64,000 nucleotides of DNA from Citrobacter sp. On2M (GCF_018035235.1 NZ_WPCV01000009.1:28781-92780), one strand, 5' to 3'. Shown: positions 40,183 to 51,427, counted from the first letter of the stretch. A program made the numbers and translations. The notes: generated by a model not told the origin, from the sequence alone.

Positions 40183-41286
40183 TTATTTGGTTAAGTCTGG
40201 TTTGCCTTCACGAACTCTTCGCAATCTGCGCTTCACTCGCTTGATAAATCTCGCTACCTTCCAGGCGCGCTTGATACAGTAACCGTAGAGGCCAAAGGCC
40301 AGTAAAAAAAGCAACAACATGGCCCATTCAGGGACTAAGCGAAAATATTCAGCCAACACGCCAATAGACGCCAAAACCGCCGCAGCCAGCGTAATCAGAA
40401 CAAATGCCTGTCGGGAAGTAAACCCCGCGCGCATCACCAAGTGATGTATGTGTTGACGATCTGCTGAGAAAGGACTCATCCCCTTGCGTAAACGACGGTA
40501 CATAATTGCCACCATATCCATTAACGGAATGGCAATAATCCACAGGGCCGTAACCGGACTAATAGGATGCGTTGGCCCCTGGGTCGTCTCCAGCAGAATC
40601 CAAATCACCGTGAAGCCAATCAACGTACTTCCCGCATCCCCCATAAAGACTTTATAGCGGCGTCCGAGAATACCCAGGTTCAGCAGGATGTAAGGCAGAA
40701 TGGCGGCGATCATGGCAAAACACCAGATAGCCAGGCTTGTCTGGCCATCGAACCACAGAATAAGTCCCATAGCGGCGAATGACACGCTGGATAGCCCACC
40801 GAGCAGACCATCGATCCCATCCACCATATTGAAGGCGTTAATCGCCGCCCAGACGGCAAACAAAGTAAGGAAATAACCAAAAGGACCGAGCACCAGCTCC
40901 CAAGGACCAAAAATCCCCCCCAGGCTACTTAAATAAAGATTTCCTTTTGCCATCATAAGAATAGCAATCAAAGCCTGGACAACAGCTCGTATTTTTACAC
41001 TTATGTCAAAACGATCGTCGAGCGCGCCAACCAGTACCAGGACGCCAGCGCAAAAGAGGTATAACGGAGCATGCGGAATGTAATAATCCGAAAGGCCAAA
41101 CATAAAATTGATTCCTGCGAACACAGAAATCCCGCCCACTAAAGGAACGATCCCCTGGTGCCTTTTGCGGAAGTTTGGCTTATCCACTAAACCTATTTTT
41201 ATGGCTATTTTTCGTGCCAAAAAAATGAAAATGGTTGTGAATAAAAAAATACTAATTAGCTCAGATAGTGCAGCAAGAAGATTCAC
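40183..41286 (-). CDS. wecA: Undecaprenyl-phosphate GlcNAc-1-phosphate transferase WecA (GTG start)
   Basis: WecA starts ECA and many O-antigens by moving GlcNAc-1-phosphate from UDP-GlcNAc to undecaprenyl phosphate. The GTG at 41286 gives (M)NLLAALSELISIF and 367 residues, the K-12 length; an ATG nine codons upstream is the less likely alternative. It has about eleven membrane segments, the Mg2+-binding GALDDRFD, the active-site FNMVDGIDGLLGG and the HIHH carbohydrate-recognition motif near residue 279. It is the first gene of the ECA operon. The 186 bases before it, back to the rho terminator, show no clear promoter to me. Confidence 0.96.
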   Translation of the reverse strand: MNLLAALSELISIFLFTTIFIFLARKIAIKIGLVDKPNFRKRHQGIVPLVGGISVFAGINFMFGLSDYYIPHAPLYLFCAGVLVLVGALDDRFDISVKIRAVVQALIAILMMAKGNLYLSSLGGIFGPWELVLGPFGYFLTLFAVWAAINAFNMVDGIDGLLGGLSSVSFAAMGLILWFDGQTSLAIWCFAMIAAILPYILLNLGILGRRYKVFMGDAGSTLIGFTVIWILLETTQGPTHPISPVTALWIIAIPLMDMVAIMYRRLRKGMSPFSADRQHIHHLVMRAGFTSRQAFVLITLAAAVLASIGVLAEYFRLVPEWAMLLLFLLAFGLYGYCIKRAWKVARFIKRVKRRLRRVREGKPDLTK

Positions 41287-41472
41287 AGTGTATGTGTTCT
41301 CAGCATATATCATTTCCTTAAAGTATAATGCGTTACGGCGGCTCCTTGAAGAGAGCGGTTAAAACATTACACTTCCTACCTCTTGTAATTCATGCCGAAC
41401 ATTGTGACGCAACATGGCGCCGATAATAATGACGATTTTATCCGACCGCACGTTAGGATGAATCGTAAAAGC

Positions 41473-41500
41473 AAAACGCCACGTAAAAACGTGGCGTTTT
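41473..41500 (-). terminator. Terminator downstream of rho
   Basis: AAAACGCCACG and CGTGGCGTTTT form an 11-bp stem; on the minus strand the T-run is TTTTGCTTTT. It lies 15 bases after the rho stop and separates rho from the ECA operon. Confidence 0.85.
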
Positions 41501-41515
41501 CAGATGATGCCTGAA

Positions 41516-42775
41516 TCAGGAACGCTTCATCATATCGAAGAAGTCGTCATTGGTCTTGGTCATCGCCAGCTTGTTAATGAGGAATTCCATTGCGTCGATT
41601 TCACCCATCGGATGGATGATTTTGCGTAGGATCCACATTTTCTGCAGCTCTTCCTGAGTGGTGAGCAACTCTTCTTTACGGGTACCGGAACGGTTGTAGT
41701 CGATAGCTGGGAAGACGCGTTTTTCAGCAATCTTACGAGAGAGATGCAGTTCCATGTTGCCGGTACCTTTAAACTCTTCGTAGATAACTTCATCCATTTT
41801 AGAGCCGGTATCGATCAGCGCAGTCGCGATGATGGTCAGGCTACCGCCCTCTTCCACGTTACGCGCCGCACCGAAGAAACGCTTCGGACGATGCAGGGCG
41901 TTGGCATCAACACCACCAGTCAGCACTTTACCGGAAGCCGGAACCACGGTGTTGTACGCACGCGCCAGGCGGGTGATGGAGTCGAGCAGAATGATAACGT
42001 CTTTCTTGTGCTCAACCAGGCGTTTCGCCTTCTCGATAACCATTTCCGCAACCTGAACGTGACGGGATGCTGGTTCGTCAAAGGTAGAAGCCACAACTTC
42101 ACCTTTAACCAGACGCTGCATCTCGGTCACTTCTTCCGGACGTTCGTCAATCAGGAGCACCATCAGCACACAGTCCGGATGGTTGTAAGCAATGCTCTGC
42201 GCGATGTTCTGCAGCAGCATGGTTTTACCCGCTTTCGGCGGAGCAACAATCAGACCACGTTGGCCACGACCGATCGGCGATGCCAGATCCAGTACACGCG
42301 CCGTTAAGTCTTCAGTAGAACCGTTACCACGTTCCATACGCAGACGAGAGTTTGCGTGCAGCGGCGTTAAGTTCTCAAAGAGGATTTTGTTACGGGCGTT
42401 TTCTGGTTTGTCGTAGTTAACTTCGTTAACTTTCAACAGCGCAAAGTAGCGTTCACCTTCTTTCGGCGGGCGAATCTTACCAGAGATGGTATCACCAGTG
42501 CGGAGGTTGAAACGGCGGATTTGGCTGGGAGAAACGTAGATGTCATCAGGACCGGCGAGGTAGGAGCTGTCTGCAGAGCGGAGGAAACCAAATCCATCCT
42601 GCAATATCTCCAGCACACCGTCACCAAAGATATCTTCGCCACTCTTTGCGTGCTGCTTCAGGATGGCAAAAATAATGTCCTGCTTGCGCATACGAGCCAG
42701 GTTTTCAAGGCCCATATTTTCGCCGAGAGTGATCAGCTCAGAAACCGGCGTATTCTTTAATTCGGTAAGATTCAT
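41516..42775 (-). CDS. rho: Transcription termination factor Rho
   Basis: Rho is the hexameric RNA-dependent ATPase that terminates transcription. The 419-residue product from the ATG at 42775 ([14 protein letters not shown]) is almost identical to K-12 Rho. The N-terminal RNA-binding domain contains GFGFLRS (61-67), the primary-site RNP1-like motif. Walker A is APPKAGKT (178-185), and Walker B is [17 protein letters not shown]. The Q-loop and R-loop follow. The 338-bp leader upstream, back to trxA, carries a remnant rhoL frame. Confidence 0.98.
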   Translation of the reverse strand: MNLTELKNTPVSELITLGENMGLENLARMRKQDIIFAILKQHAKSGEDIFGDGVLEILQDGFGFLRSADSSYLAGPDDIYVSPSQIRRFNLRTGDTISGKIRPPKEGERYFALLKVNEVNYDKPENARNKILFENLTPLHANSRLRMERGNGSTEDLTARVLDLASPIGRGQRGLIVAPPKAGKTMLLQNIAQSIAYNHPDCVLMVLLIDERPEEVTEMQRLVKGEVVASTFDEPASRHVQVAEMVIEKAKRLVEHKKDVIILLDSITRLARAYNTVVPASGKVLTGGVDANALHRPKRFFGAARNVEEGGSLTIIATALIDTGSKMDEVIYEEFKGTGNMELHLSRKIAEKRVFPAIDYNRSGTRKEELLTTQEELQKMWILRKIIHPMGEIDAMEFLINKLAMTKTNDDFFDMMKRS

Positions 42776-42839
42776 AATGGTGTGAGTTCTTAAACTTGGG
42801 GTAAATCTCGAACTTAATGTTGTGAATGGTATGGCAGGG

Positions 42840-42962
42840 TCATCCATGCCTGTTTACGGCCATCAAACTCATGTCTGTTCGCTGTCTGGTCACAGGAAAG
42901 TACGCAGAACTGAAACGACAAGACGGATTGAGCGATAAGCCAGGAATCTGTCCACTTCCTGC
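42840..42962 (-). pseudogene. rhoL: rhoL leader-peptide frame lacking a start codon
   Basis: The minus-strand frame contains QIPGLSLNPSCRFSSAYF followed by PVTRQRTDMS, closely matching the 33-residue RhoL of K-12 as I recall it. At the expected ATG-CGT this sequence reads GCA-GGA, and no ATG, GTG or TTG occurs in frame between the upstream TAG and the conserved segment. The frame also runs past the K-12 stop to a TGA at 42840-42842. The peptide is therefore probably not made from the K-12 start; conservation may reflect RNA function in rho autoregulation. Confidence 0.55.
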
Positions 42963-43055
42963 GCGAGAAACAACGGGAAGTATTGGATATAACTAGATTC
43001 AAACTTAATAAGGTATGTTTAATACGAAGTCAACACTAACTTAGCACGACTCAAG

Positions 43056-43100
43056 TCGGGCGTCCAGTCATCCGAATCATTTCGAAGTATGGTCGCCCGA
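43056..43100. repeat. Inverted repeat between trxA and rho
   Basis: TCGGGCG (43056-43062) and CGCCCGA (43094-43100) are perfect 7-bp complements 31 bases apart, shortly after the trxA stop. The stem has no U-run, so it may stabilise the trxA 3' end or belong to the rho control region. Together with the rhoL remnant it is what the 338-bp trxA-rho gap holds. Confidence 0.4.
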
Positions 43101-43113
43101 TCATGAGACTTCC

Positions 43114-43443
43114 TTACGCTAAATTAGCGTCGAGGAATTCTTTCAACTGACCTTTGGACAGTGCGCCGACTTTAGTCGCCGCAACTTCGCCGTTTTTGAA
43201 CAGCAGCAGGGTCGGGATGCCACGGATACCATACTTCGGCGCGGTGCCTGGGTTTTGGTCAATGTTCAGTTTAGCAACCGTCAATTTGCCCTGATATTCG
43301 TCAGCGATTTCATCCAGAATTGGAGCGATCATTTTGCACGGACCGCACCACTCTGCCCAGAAATCAACGAGGATAGCTCCGTCCGCTTTGAGTACATCCG
43401 TGTCAAAACTGTCGTCAGTCAGGTGAATAATTTTATCGCTCAT
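43114..43443 (-). CDS. trxA: Thioredoxin 1 TrxA
   Basis: TrxA is the general cytoplasmic disulfide reductase. The 109-residue product from the ATG at 43443 ([13 protein letters not shown]) appears identical to K-12 thioredoxin as I recall it. The active site is WCGPCK at 32-37, with the cis-Pro loop RGIPTLL near residue 76. A 16-codon upstream extension does not match the family. It is divergent from rhlB. Confidence 0.98.
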
Positions 43444-43586
43444 ATTAACTCCACAGGAATAAGCCTGGTGCGTTGGTGTACCCTTAATCAACGACGTGTT
43501 GATGTAGCATTAACCAACTAAAGGTTGACTTTATTTCACCGGATACGCTTTCGTAAAGCAATAGTAAGCTGATATTCTACCACACT

Positions 43587-44855
43587 ATGAGCAAAACACA
43601 TTTAACAGAACAGAAGTTTTCCGACTTCGCCCTGCACCCAAAGGTGATCGAAGCCCTTGAAAACAAAGGGTTTCATAACTGCACGCCCATTCAGGCCCTC
43701 GCGCTGCCGCTAACGCTGGCAGGTCGTGATGTTGCAGGGCAGGCGCAAACCGGTACCGGAAAAACGATGGCGTTCCTGACGTCAACGTTTCATTATCTTC
43801 TCTCTCATCCCGCGATTGACGATCGCAAGGTGAACCAACCGCGTGCGTTAATTATGGCGCCAACGCGTGAGTTAGCCGTGCAGATCCACGCCGACGCCGA
43901 GCCGCTGGCACAGACCACCGGTCTGAAATTAGGCCTGGCTTATGGCGGCGACGGTTACGATAAACAGCTGAAAGTGCTGGAAAGCGGCGTCGATATTCTT
44001 ATCGGCACGACCGGTCGTCTTATCGACTATGCAAAACAGAACCACATTAACCTGGGCGCGATTCAGGTCGTGGTGCTGGATGAAGCAGATCGTATGTACG
44101 ATCTGGGCTTTATTAAAGATATCCGTTGGCTGTTCCGTCGTATGCCGCCAACCACCCAACGTCTGAACATGCTGTTTTCTGCAACCCTCTCTTACCGCGT
44201 TCGCGAACTGGCGTTTGAACAGATGAATAACGCCGAGTACGTTGAAGTCGAACCGGAACAGAAGACAGGTCATCGTATTAAAGAAGAACTCTTCTATCCT
44301 TCCAACGAAGAAAAAATGCGTTTGCTGCAAACGCTGATTGAAGAAGAGTGGCCAGATCGCGCTATCGTCTTTGCTAACACTAAGCATCGTTGTGAAGATA
44401 TCTGGGGTAGTCTTGCCGCCGATGGTCATCGCGTTGGTCTACTGACCGGTGACGTAGCGCAGAAAAAACGTCTGCGTATCCTTGATGAGTTCACTCGTGG
44501 CGATCTGGATATTCTCGTTGCGACTGATGTCGCCGCGCGCGGTCTGCATATCCCAGCCGTAACGCATGTATTCAACTATGACCTGCCGGATGACTGTGAA
44601 GATTACGTTCACCGTATCGGTCGTACCGGCCGTGCTGGCGCGAGCGGTCACTCGATCAGCCTGGCCTGTGAAGAATACGCGCTGAATTTACCCGCTATCG
44701 AGACCTATATTGGCCACTCGATTCCGGTTAGTAAGTACAACCCGGATGCGCTGATGACCGATCTGCCGAAGCCGTTACGTTTAACGCGCCCACGCACTGG
44801 CAATGGCCCACGTCGTACCGGTGGTGCTCCGCGTAATCGTCGTCGTTCAGGTTAA
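43587..44855 (+). CDS. rhlB: DEAD-box RNA helicase RhlB
   Basis: RhlB unwinds RNA for the degradosome, bound to RNase E. The 422-residue product (K-12: 421) has the Q motif upstream of AQTGTGKT (53-60), PTRELAVQ (92-99), DEAD at 165-168, SATLS, and [10 protein letters not shown] near residue 337. The basic Arg/Gly-rich C-terminal tail ([16 protein letters not shown]...) is the RNA-binding tail. gppA follows after eight bases and is probably co-transcribed. Confidence 0.97.
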   Translation: MSKTHLTEQKFSDFALHPKVIEALENKGFHNCTPIQALALPLTLAGRDVAGQAQTGTGKTMAFLTSTFHYLLSHPAIDDRKVNQPRALIMAPTRELAVQIHADAEPLAQTTGLKLGLAYGGDGYDKQLKVLESGVDILIGTTGRLIDYAKQNHINLGAIQVVVLDEADRMYDLGFIKDIRWLFRRMPPTTQRLNMLFSATLSYRVRELAFEQMNNAEYVEVEPEQKTGHRIKEELFYPSNEEKMRLLQTLIEEEWPDRAIVFANTKHRCEDIWGSLAADGHRVGLLTGDVAQKKRLRILDEFTRGDLDILVATDVAARGLHIPAVTHVFNYDLPDDCEDYVHRIGRTGRAGASGHSISLACEEYALNLPAIETYIGHSIPVSKYNPDALMTDLPKPLRLTRPRTGNGPRRTGGAPRNRRRSG

Positions 44856-44863
44856 CGTAAGAT

Positions 44864-46348
44864 ATGCTCACAACCACTTCGCTGTACGCCGCAATCGATT
44901 TAGGCTCGAATAGTTTTCATATGCTGGTTGTGCGCGAGGTGGCGGGAAGCATCCAGACGCTCACGCGTATTAAACGCAAGGTGCGTCTGGCCGCTGGACT
45001 CAACAGCGACAACGTTCTCTCCGCTGAAGCCATGGAACGCGGCTGGCAATGCCTGCGCCTGTTTGCTGAACGCCTGCAGGATATCCCGCAACCGCAAATC
45101 CGTGTGGTCGCCACGGCAACATTGCGCATCGCGGTAAACGCCGATGTCTTTATCGCTAAAGCGCAAGAGATCCTCAGCTGCCCAGTCCAGGTCATCAGTG
45201 GTGAAGAAGAAGCGCGTCTGATTTATCAGGGTGTTGCTCACACCACTGGCGGTGCCGATCAGCGTCTGGTCGTTGATATTGGCGGCGCCAGTACCGAACT
45301 GGTTACCGGCTCAGGTGCCCAAACAACCTCTCTGTTCAGCCTGTCAATGGGCTGTGTCACCTGGCTTGAACGGTACTTCACCGATCGTAATCTGGCACAG
45401 GAAAACTTTGACGAAGCCGAGAAAGCGGCTCGTGAAGTTTTGCGCCCCGTCGCCGACAAACTGCGTTTTCATGGCTGGAAAGTTTGCGTCGGTGCCTCCG
45501 GTACCGTCCAGGCGTTGCAGGAAATCATGATGGCGCAGGGTATGGATGAGCGCATTACGCTGGCCAAACTTCAACAGCTTAAGCAACGTGCTATTCACTG
45601 CGGTCGCCTGGAAGAGCTGGAAATCGAAGGGTTAACGCTGGAACGCGCGCTGGTTTTCCCCAGCGGATTGGCCATTCTGCTCGCCATTTTCACTGAGTTG
45701 AATATTCAATGCATGACCCTGGCCGGCGGCGCACTGCGTGAAGGTCTGGTTTACGGTATGCTACACCTGCCTGTCGATCAGGATATTCGCAGCCGCACGC
45801 TGCGTAATATTCAGCGTCGCTTTATGGTCGACACCGATCAGGCGAACCGCGTCGCACAGTTGGCTGTACATTTATTCGATCAGGTGAAAGATGAGTGGCA
45901 TCTTGAGGCCATTAGCCGCGAACTGCTGCAAAGTGCCTGTCAGTTGCATGAAATAGGGCTGAGCGTGGAATATAAGCAGGCTCCGCTGCATGCCGCCTGG
46001 CTGGTGCGTAATCTCGATCTTCCGGGCTTTACTCCCGCACAGAAAAAACTGTTAGCCACGCTGTTACTCAACCAGAGCAATCCTGTCGATCTCTCTTCGC
46101 TGCACCAGCAAAACGCTGTGCCACCGCGCATTGCGGAGCACCTTTGCCGTTTACTACGTCTGGCGATCATCTTCGCCGCACGCCGTCGCGACGATTTAGT
46201 GCCACACATCATCCTGCAAGCTCAGGATGAAAATCTGACGCTAACGTTGCCGGAAGGCTGGCTGGAACATCATCCATTAGGTAAAGAGTTAATCGATCAG
46301 GAAATCCAGTGGCAAAGCTATGTCCACTGGCCTCTGGACGTTCATTAA
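44864..46348 (+). CDS. gppA: Guanosine pentaphosphate phosphatase GppA
   Basis: GppA removes the gamma phosphate of pppGpp to give ppGpp and also cleaves polyphosphate. The 494-residue product equals the K-12 length, beginning [20 protein letters not shown], where DLGSNSFHM is the first phosphate-binding loop of the ASKHA fold. [12 protein letters not shown] near residue 143 is the second, and a helical C-terminal HD-like domain follows. It starts eight bases after rhlB. A convergent unknown gene ends 11 bases downstream with no terminator between them. Confidence 0.96.
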   Translation: MLTTTSLYAAIDLGSNSFHMLVVREVAGSIQTLTRIKRKVRLAAGLNSDNVLSAEAMERGWQCLRLFAERLQDIPQPQIRVVATATLRIAVNADVFIAKAQEILSCPVQVISGEEEARLIYQGVAHTTGGADQRLVVDIGGASTELVTGSGAQTTSLFSLSMGCVTWLERYFTDRNLAQENFDEAEKAAREVLRPVADKLRFHGWKVCVGASGTVQALQEIMMAQGMDERITLAKLQQLKQRAIHCGRLEELEIEGLTLERALVFPSGLAILLAIFTELNIQCMTLAGGALREGLVYGMLHLPVDQDIRSRTLRNIQRRFMVDTDQANRVAQLAVHLFDQVKDEWHLEAISRELLQSACQLHEIGLSVEYKQAPLHAAWLVRNLDLPGFTPAQKKLLATLLLNQSNPVDLSSLHQQNAVPPRIAEHLCRLLRLAIIFAARRRDDLVPHIILQAQDENLTLTLPEGWLEHHPLGKELIDQEIQWQSYVHWPLDVH

Positions 46349-46359
46349 CGCGGAATAGG

Positions 46360-47316
46360 CTACTTCAGCCCACTGGCTAAAACCCATCCTTCAGTCACCT
46401 TATGCGTCACCGGATGGGTATAGCGAACAAAGGAAAAGCCCGCGTACGCAGACCGATTTACCATCTGAACTTTGTCGTCAGCAATGATGAATGAATTATC
46501 TTCGCGAAGGCAGGCTTTATCCGGCGCATCATAGAAATAGAGGCGCGGTTGAGTCTGAGCGACTTTACGCTCAACAAACTCTTCCGGCGCAGGATTCTTT
46601 AACCCCGATTTATCCCTGGCATCGTTGCATACCAGATCGACCGCCTCCAGATGATTGGCTTCTATCCAACCAACGTAACCACCGTATCCTGCCAACAAAT
46701 AACCATGTGAATCGTTACCCCGCACAGACTCATAAAACTTTTGCGTTTCTTCATCCCGGGCAATGCTGAACCCCGTTCTGGATACGATATCACCGGGTAC
46801 GATAAAAATTGATTCACTGCGGCACTGCGCTACCGGAGCGGCATAGAACCAGGCGCGAGACTTACCCGTCAACGCATAACGCGGGAAATCAATGGTGGCA
46901 TCCAGTTTCAGTTTCTGATTTAAATCCTGACATTCCCGCATACGGGTTAAACATTGTTGAAAGTGTTTGCCTTTTTGCGGGTCAAATTGCAGTTGTTCAT
47001 CATTAATGTCCGTCAGGATATTTTTAGCCGGATGATAAGTCACCCAGCCAAGATGCCCGGCTCCGGGGGTATCCGGGGTGCTTTTTTTCCGCCGATCAAA
47101 CAATTGGAGCATAACGTTACTCTCATCATCTTCTTCGGCTTCAATACGTAAATCTTTCGCACCAACATGCTCTGCAATCATTAATGGCTGATTACTGCTG
47201 GCAACCATATTCACCATCGACACAGAACAATAGTCAAAAAACTCAAATCTATCTGTTGCAGACGCCGTTGCGGTATAGAACATCCCTGACAAAATGACCA
47301 ATACAAACTTCAACAT
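46360..47316 (-). CDS. Secreted protein of unknown function with two SH3-like repeats
   Basis: I do not recognise this 318-residue product and know of no K-12 gene at this place. It starts with a Sec signal peptide (about residues 1-20, ending TASA). The mature part has six cysteines (30, 122, 129, 165, 230, 269), an even number that fits periplasmic disulfides. Two C-terminal segments look like copies: residues 154-222 (RAWFYAAPVAQC ... GYVGWIEANHL) and 258-318 (RLYFYDAPDKAC ... TEGWVLASGLK). Each begins R-x-x-FY-x-AP-x3-C and ends in G-W-x followed by A and L, as in bacterial SH3-like domains that bind cell-wall or protein ligands. It lies 59 bases downstream of rep on the same strand. Confidence 0.85.
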   Translation of the reverse strand: MLKFVLVILSGMFYTATASATDRFEFFDYCSVSMVNMVASSNQPLMIAEHVGAKDLRIEAEEDDESNVMLQLFDRRKKSTPDTPGAGHLGWVTYHPAKNILTDINDEQLQFDPQKGKHFQQCLTRMRECQDLNQKLKLDATIDFPRYALTGKSRAWFYAAPVAQCRSESIFIVPGDIVSRTGFSIARDEETQKFYESVRGNDSHGYLLAGYGGYVGWIEANHLEAVDLVCNDARDKSGLKNPAPEEFVERKVAQTQPRLYFYDAPDKACLREDNSFIIADDKVQMVNRSAYAGFSFVRYTHPVTHKVTEGWVLASGLK

Positions 47317-47375
47317 CTCATCAACCTCCCTGTTGTGCTGGCTGCCGGATGACGCTTATACGCCCTGGAAAATAT

Positions 47376-49397
47376 CTACTTCTCTTTTGCTTTCGCCATC
47401 ATCGCCCGAATATTGGCGATGCTGGCCTGTCCCTTTTGCATCCGCTCCTCGGCGCTTACCACTTTACGCTCCTGTTCCCAGATAACGTCATCTTGTGGCA
47501 GTTCCAACAAGAATCGGCTCGGTTCTGGTCTCACCAGCTCACCGTACTGGCGGCGCTCTTTGCACAGCGTGAAGATAAGTTCCTTCTGCGCACGCGTAAT
47601 TCCGACGTAAGCCAGACGACGCTCTTCATCGATGTTGTCTTCATCAATGCTGCTCTGGTGCGGCAAAAATCCTTCTTCCATTCCCACCATAAACACGTAA
47701 GGGAACTCCAGCCCCTTTGAGGCATGCAGCGTCATCAACTGCACCTGATCCAGCTCTTCTTCGCTCTCTCCGCGCTCCATCATGTCGCGCAGGGTAAAGC
47801 GGGTAACGACCTGAGTCAGGGTCATGGGTTCTTCCAGCTCACTGCCTTCCAGCATCTCCGTCATCCAACTGAACAGGGTGTTGACGTTTTTCATACGCAT
47901 CTCTGCCGCTTTCGGGCTCGGCGAGGTTTCATACAGCCAGGATTCATAATCAATGCCGTGGATCAAATCGCGCACGGCGGCAACCGGCTCGCGCTCCGCC
48001 AGGCGTTGGATTTCACCCAGCCAGTGCGTAAAACGGGTCAGAGAATCATACCCACGTCCGGTCAGTGTCTGGCTAAGCCCCATATCAAAGCTGGCGGTAA
48101 ACAGGCTTTTGTTGCGGGTCATCGCCCATTCACCGAGCTTTTGCAGCGTGGCAGGACCGATTTCACGTTTTGGCGTGTTTACGATGCGTAAAAATGCGCT
48201 GTCGTCATCCGGATTGCTCAGCACACGCAGGTAGGCCAGCAGATCTTTAATCTCCGGACGCGAGAAGAACGACGTTCCACCAGAAATTTTGTACGGGATG
48301 CGGTTCTGCATCAAAAATTTTTCAAATACCCGCGACTGATGATTACCGCGATACAGGATGGCGTAGTCTTTATATTGCGTCTTGTTCACAAAGTGATGGG
48401 CAATTAATTCCCCGGTGACGCGTTCCGCTTCATGCTCTTCATTATTCGCACTCAGCACCTTCAGCTCAGCCCCATAGCCCAGCTCGGAGAAAAGCCGCTT
48501 TTCAAAGACGTGCGGGTTGTTAGCAATGAGAATGTTCGCCGCCTTCAGGATACGCCCGGAGGAACGGTAGTTTTGCTCCAGCTTCACCACCTGTAGCGCC
48601 GGAAAATCTTTGCTTAGCAGTACCAGGTTCTGCGGACGCGCGCCGCGCCAGGAGTAAATAGACTGATCGTCATCACCCACCACGGTAAAGCGCGCACGTT
48701 GCCCCACCAGCAGCTTCACCAGCTCGTACTGGCTGGTGTTGGTATCCTGGTATTCATCCACCAGCAGGTAGCGGATTTTGTTCTGCCAGCGCTCGCGCAC
48801 CTCTTCATTACGCTGAAGCAGCAGCGTCGGCAGTAGGATCAGATCGTCAAAGTCCAGCACGTTGCACGCCTTCATATGCGCGTCGTACAGGCCATAGCAG
48901 TGAGCAAAAATGCGATCGCGCTCGCCTTTCGCACTGGCCGCCGCCTGTGCCGGGGTCATCAGATCGTTTTTCCAGTTGGAGATCGTCGAGATCAGCTGTT
49001 GAAGAATAAGTTTATCGTCTTCAATTAACCCTTCGGTCAGTTCCTTAAGCAGGGTCACCTGATCGGTATCGTCAAATAACGAGAAGTTCGACTTCATCCC
49101 CAGCGCCGCATATTCGCGCTTTATGACGTCCAGTCCCAGCGTGTGGAATGTGGAGATCATCAGCCCACGCGCCTCTTTACGACCCAGCGTTTGCGCCACG
49201 CGCTCTTTCATCTCGCGCGCAGCCTTATTGGTAAAGGTCACGGCCGCAATATGGCGTGCCTGATAACCACATTCACGGATCAGATGTGCGATTTTGTTAG
49301 TGATAACACGCGTCTTGCCGGAACCCGCCCCCGCCAGCACCAGGCAAGGTCCGGTGACGAATTCGACGGCTTGTTGTTGTCCGGGGTTCAAACGCAT
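47376..49397 (-). CDS. rep: Replication-restart helicase Rep
   Basis: Rep is a 3'-5' superfamily 1A helicase that clears proteins ahead of the replisome and acts in PriC-dependent restart. The 673-residue product matches K-12. Walker A GAGSGKT lies at 23-29 with Lys28. The other motifs are [49 protein letters not shown] and [13 protein letters not shown]. Its C-terminus (MMAKAKEK) is the DnaB-binding end. It is a paralogue of uvrD in this same window and is divergent from ppiC. Confidence 0.98.
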   Translation of the reverse strand: MRLNPGQQQAVEFVTGPCLVLAGAGSGKTRVITNKIAHLIRECGYQARHIAAVTFTNKAAREMKERVAQTLGRKEARGLMISTFHTLGLDVIKREYAALGMKSNFSLFDDTDQVTLLKELTEGLIEDDKLILQQLISTISNWKNDLMTPAQAAASAKGERDRIFAHCYGLYDAHMKACNVLDFDDLILLPTLLLQRNEEVRERWQNKIRYLLVDEYQDTNTSQYELVKLLVGQRARFTVVGDDDQSIYSWRGARPQNLVLLSKDFPALQVVKLEQNYRSSGRILKAANILIANNPHVFEKRLFSELGYGAELKVLSANNEEHEAERVTGELIAHHFVNKTQYKDYAILYRGNHQSRVFEKFLMQNRIPYKISGGTSFFSRPEIKDLLAYLRVLSNPDDDSAFLRIVNTPKREIGPATLQKLGEWAMTRNKSLFTASFDMGLSQTLTGRGYDSLTRFTHWLGEIQRLAEREPVAAVRDLIHGIDYESWLYETSPSPKAAEMRMKNVNTLFSWMTEMLEGSELEEPMTLTQVVTRFTLRDMMERGESEEELDQVQLMTLHASKGLEFPYVFMVGMEEGFLPHQSSIDEDNIDEERRLAYVGITRAQKELIFTLCKERRQYGELVRPEPSRFLLELPQDDVIWEQERKVVSAEERMQKGQASIANIRAMMAKAKEK

Positions 49398-49433
49398 AAA
49401 GGGTCACTCATGAAAGTCGGGAGGGGAGAATAA

Positions 49434-49763
<330 letters not shown>

Positions 49764-49799
49764 TAAAAAGCCCGGAGTATCAACCTCCGGGCTTTTTTT
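49764..49799. terminator. Bidirectional terminator between ppiC and ilvC
   Basis: AAAAAGCCCGGAG and CTCCGGGCTTTTTTT form a strong stem with T-runs in both directions, serving the convergent genes ppiC and ilvC. Confidence 0.92.
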
Positions 49800-49816
49800 G
49801 CCTGATGGCGTTATGC

Positions 49817-51292
49817 TTATCCAGCTACGGCAATGCGCTTCATATCGGTCATGTAGCCACGCAGTTTCTGGCCTACTTTCTCGATTTCATGGCTACGGAT
49901 CGCGTCATTCACGTCGCGCAGCTGCGCGTTGTCTACAGCGCCTTCGGCAATCGCTTTGCCCAGGTCGCCAGTCTGCAGAGTCGTCATGAACTCTTTCAGC
50001 AGCGGTACGCAAGCGTAAGAGAACAGGTAGTTACCATATTCTGCTGTATCGGAGATAACCACGTTCATCTCGTACAGACGCTTACGAGCGATGGTATTCG
50101 CGATCAGCGGCAGCTCGTGCAGCGATTCGTAGTACGCAGATTCTTCGATAATGCCGGAATCGACCATGGTTTCGAACGCCAGCTCAACGCCCGCTTTCAC
50201 CATCGCGATCATCAGTACACCTTTATCGAAGTACTCCTGCTCACCGATTTTACCTTCAAACTGTGGGGCGGTTTCGAACGCGGTTTTGCCGGTCTCTTCA
50301 CGCCAGGTCAGCAGTTTCTTATCATCGTTGGCCCAGTCAGCCATCATGCCGGAAGAGAATTCACCGGAAATAATGTCGTCCATGTGCTTCTGGAACAGCG
50401 GCGCCATGATCTCTTTCAGCTGCTCAGAGAGCGCGTAAGCACGCAGTTTCGCTGGGTTGGACAGACGGTCCATCATCAGGGTGATCCCACCCTGCTTCAG
50501 CGCTTCGGTGATGGTTTCCCAGCCGAACTGAATCAGTTTTTCCGCGTAAGCCGGGTCGGTCCCTTCTTCCACCAGCTTGTCGAAGCACAGCAGAGAACCG
50601 GCCTGCAACATGCCGCACAGAATGGTCTGCTCACCCATCAGGTCAGATTTCACTTCCGCCACGAAGGAGGATTCCAGCACGCCCGCACGGTGACCGCCGG
50701 TGGCTGCTGCCCACGCTTTGGCGATAGCCATGCCTTCGCCTTTCGGATCGTTTTCCGGGTGAACGGCGATCAGGGTCGGAACGCCGAAACCACGTTTGTA
50801 TTCTTCACGGACTTCGGTGCCCGGACACTTCGGCGCCACCATCACTACGGTGATGTCTTTACGGATCTGCTCGCCCACTTCCACGATGTTGAAACCGTGG
50901 GAGTAACCCAGCGCCGCACCGTCTTTCATCAGCGGTTGTACGGAACGTACCACGTCAGAGTGCTGCTTATCCGGGGTCAGGTTAACCACCAGGTCAGCCT
51001 GCGGGATCAGCTCTTCATAGGTCCCGACTTTGAAGCCGTTTTCGGTCGCTTTGCGCCAGGAAGCACGCTTCTCAGCAATCGCTTCTTTACGCAGGGCATA
51101 AGAGATATCCAGACCGGAGTCACGCATGTTCAGTCCCTGGTTAAGACCCTGTGCGCCACAGCCGACGATGACCACTTTTTTACCCTGAAGGTAGCTTGCG
51201 CCATCGGCGAATTCGTCGCGGCCCATAAAGCGACATTTGCCCAGCTGTGCCAACTGCTGGCGCAGGTTCAGTGTATTAAAGTAGTTAGCCAT
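49817..51292 (-). CDS. ilvC: Ketol-acid reductoisomerase IlvC (class II)
   Basis: IlvC converts acetolactate and acetohydroxybutyrate to dihydroxy acids with NADPH. The 491-residue product is the long class II form with a duplicated C-terminal domain. NADPH-binding [15 protein letters not shown] lies near residues 41-55, followed by the basic cofactor-selecting segment, and [17 protein letters not shown] is near residue 150. It is divergent from ilvY, which encodes its activator. Confidence 0.98.
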   Translation of the reverse strand: MANYFNTLNLRQQLAQLGKCRFMGRDEFADGASYLQGKKVVIVGCGAQGLNQGLNMRDSGLDISYALRKEAIAEKRASWRKATENGFKVGTYEELIPQADLVVNLTPDKQHSDVVRSVQPLMKDGAALGYSHGFNIVEVGEQIRKDITVVMVAPKCPGTEVREEYKRGFGVPTLIAVHPENDPKGEGMAIAKAWAAATGGHRAGVLESSFVAEVKSDLMGEQTILCGMLQAGSLLCFDKLVEEGTDPAYAEKLIQFGWETITEALKQGGITLMMDRLSNPAKLRAYALSEQLKEIMAPLFQKHMDDIISGEFSSGMMADWANDDKKLLTWREETGKTAFETAPQFEGKIGEQEYFDKGVLMIAMVKAGVELAFETMVDSGIIEESAYYESLHELPLIANTIARKRLYEMNVVISDTAEYGNYLFSYACVPLLKEFMTTLQTGDLGKAIAEGAVDNAQLRDVNDAIRSHEIEKVGQKLRGYMTDMKRIAVAG

Positions 51293-51412
51293 GGTGGTGT
51301 ACTCCGTGATGTTGTGTTGTGGTGCTTATTATTCGGTTCGCGTTTCAGCGGGATTAGACTCACATTACAACAGGAAATTTATTGCGGAAATTGATATATT
51401 CACAACGTCACA

Positions 51413-51427
51413 TTGCAATATCTGCAA
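51413..51427. promoter_or_regulatory. Candidate IlvY operator
   Basis: TTGCA-atatc-TGCAA is a perfect dyad that includes the LysR-type T-N11-A pattern. It lies 24 bases upstream of the ilvY GTG in the 158-bp ilvC-ilvY gap, where IlvY binds tandem operators in E. coli. Confidence 0.5.

Noticed and set aside
42814..43002. 62-codon minus-strand frame in the trxA-rho gap, TTG start
   Set aside because: It overlaps the rhoL remnant in another frame. The residue match to RhoL is in the rhoL frame, not in this one, and there is no ribosome-binding site.
47342..47368. REP-like sequence between rep and the unknown gene
   Set aside because: GCCGGATGACGCTTATACGCC resembles one REP arm only; no complementary arm follows, so it is at most a decayed copy.
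49805..51394. 529-codon plus-strand frame opposite ilvC
   Set aside because: It is the antisense shadow of ilvC, whose protein is fully conserved. The shadow is rich in His, Arg and Phe, has no recognisable motif and no ribosome-binding site.
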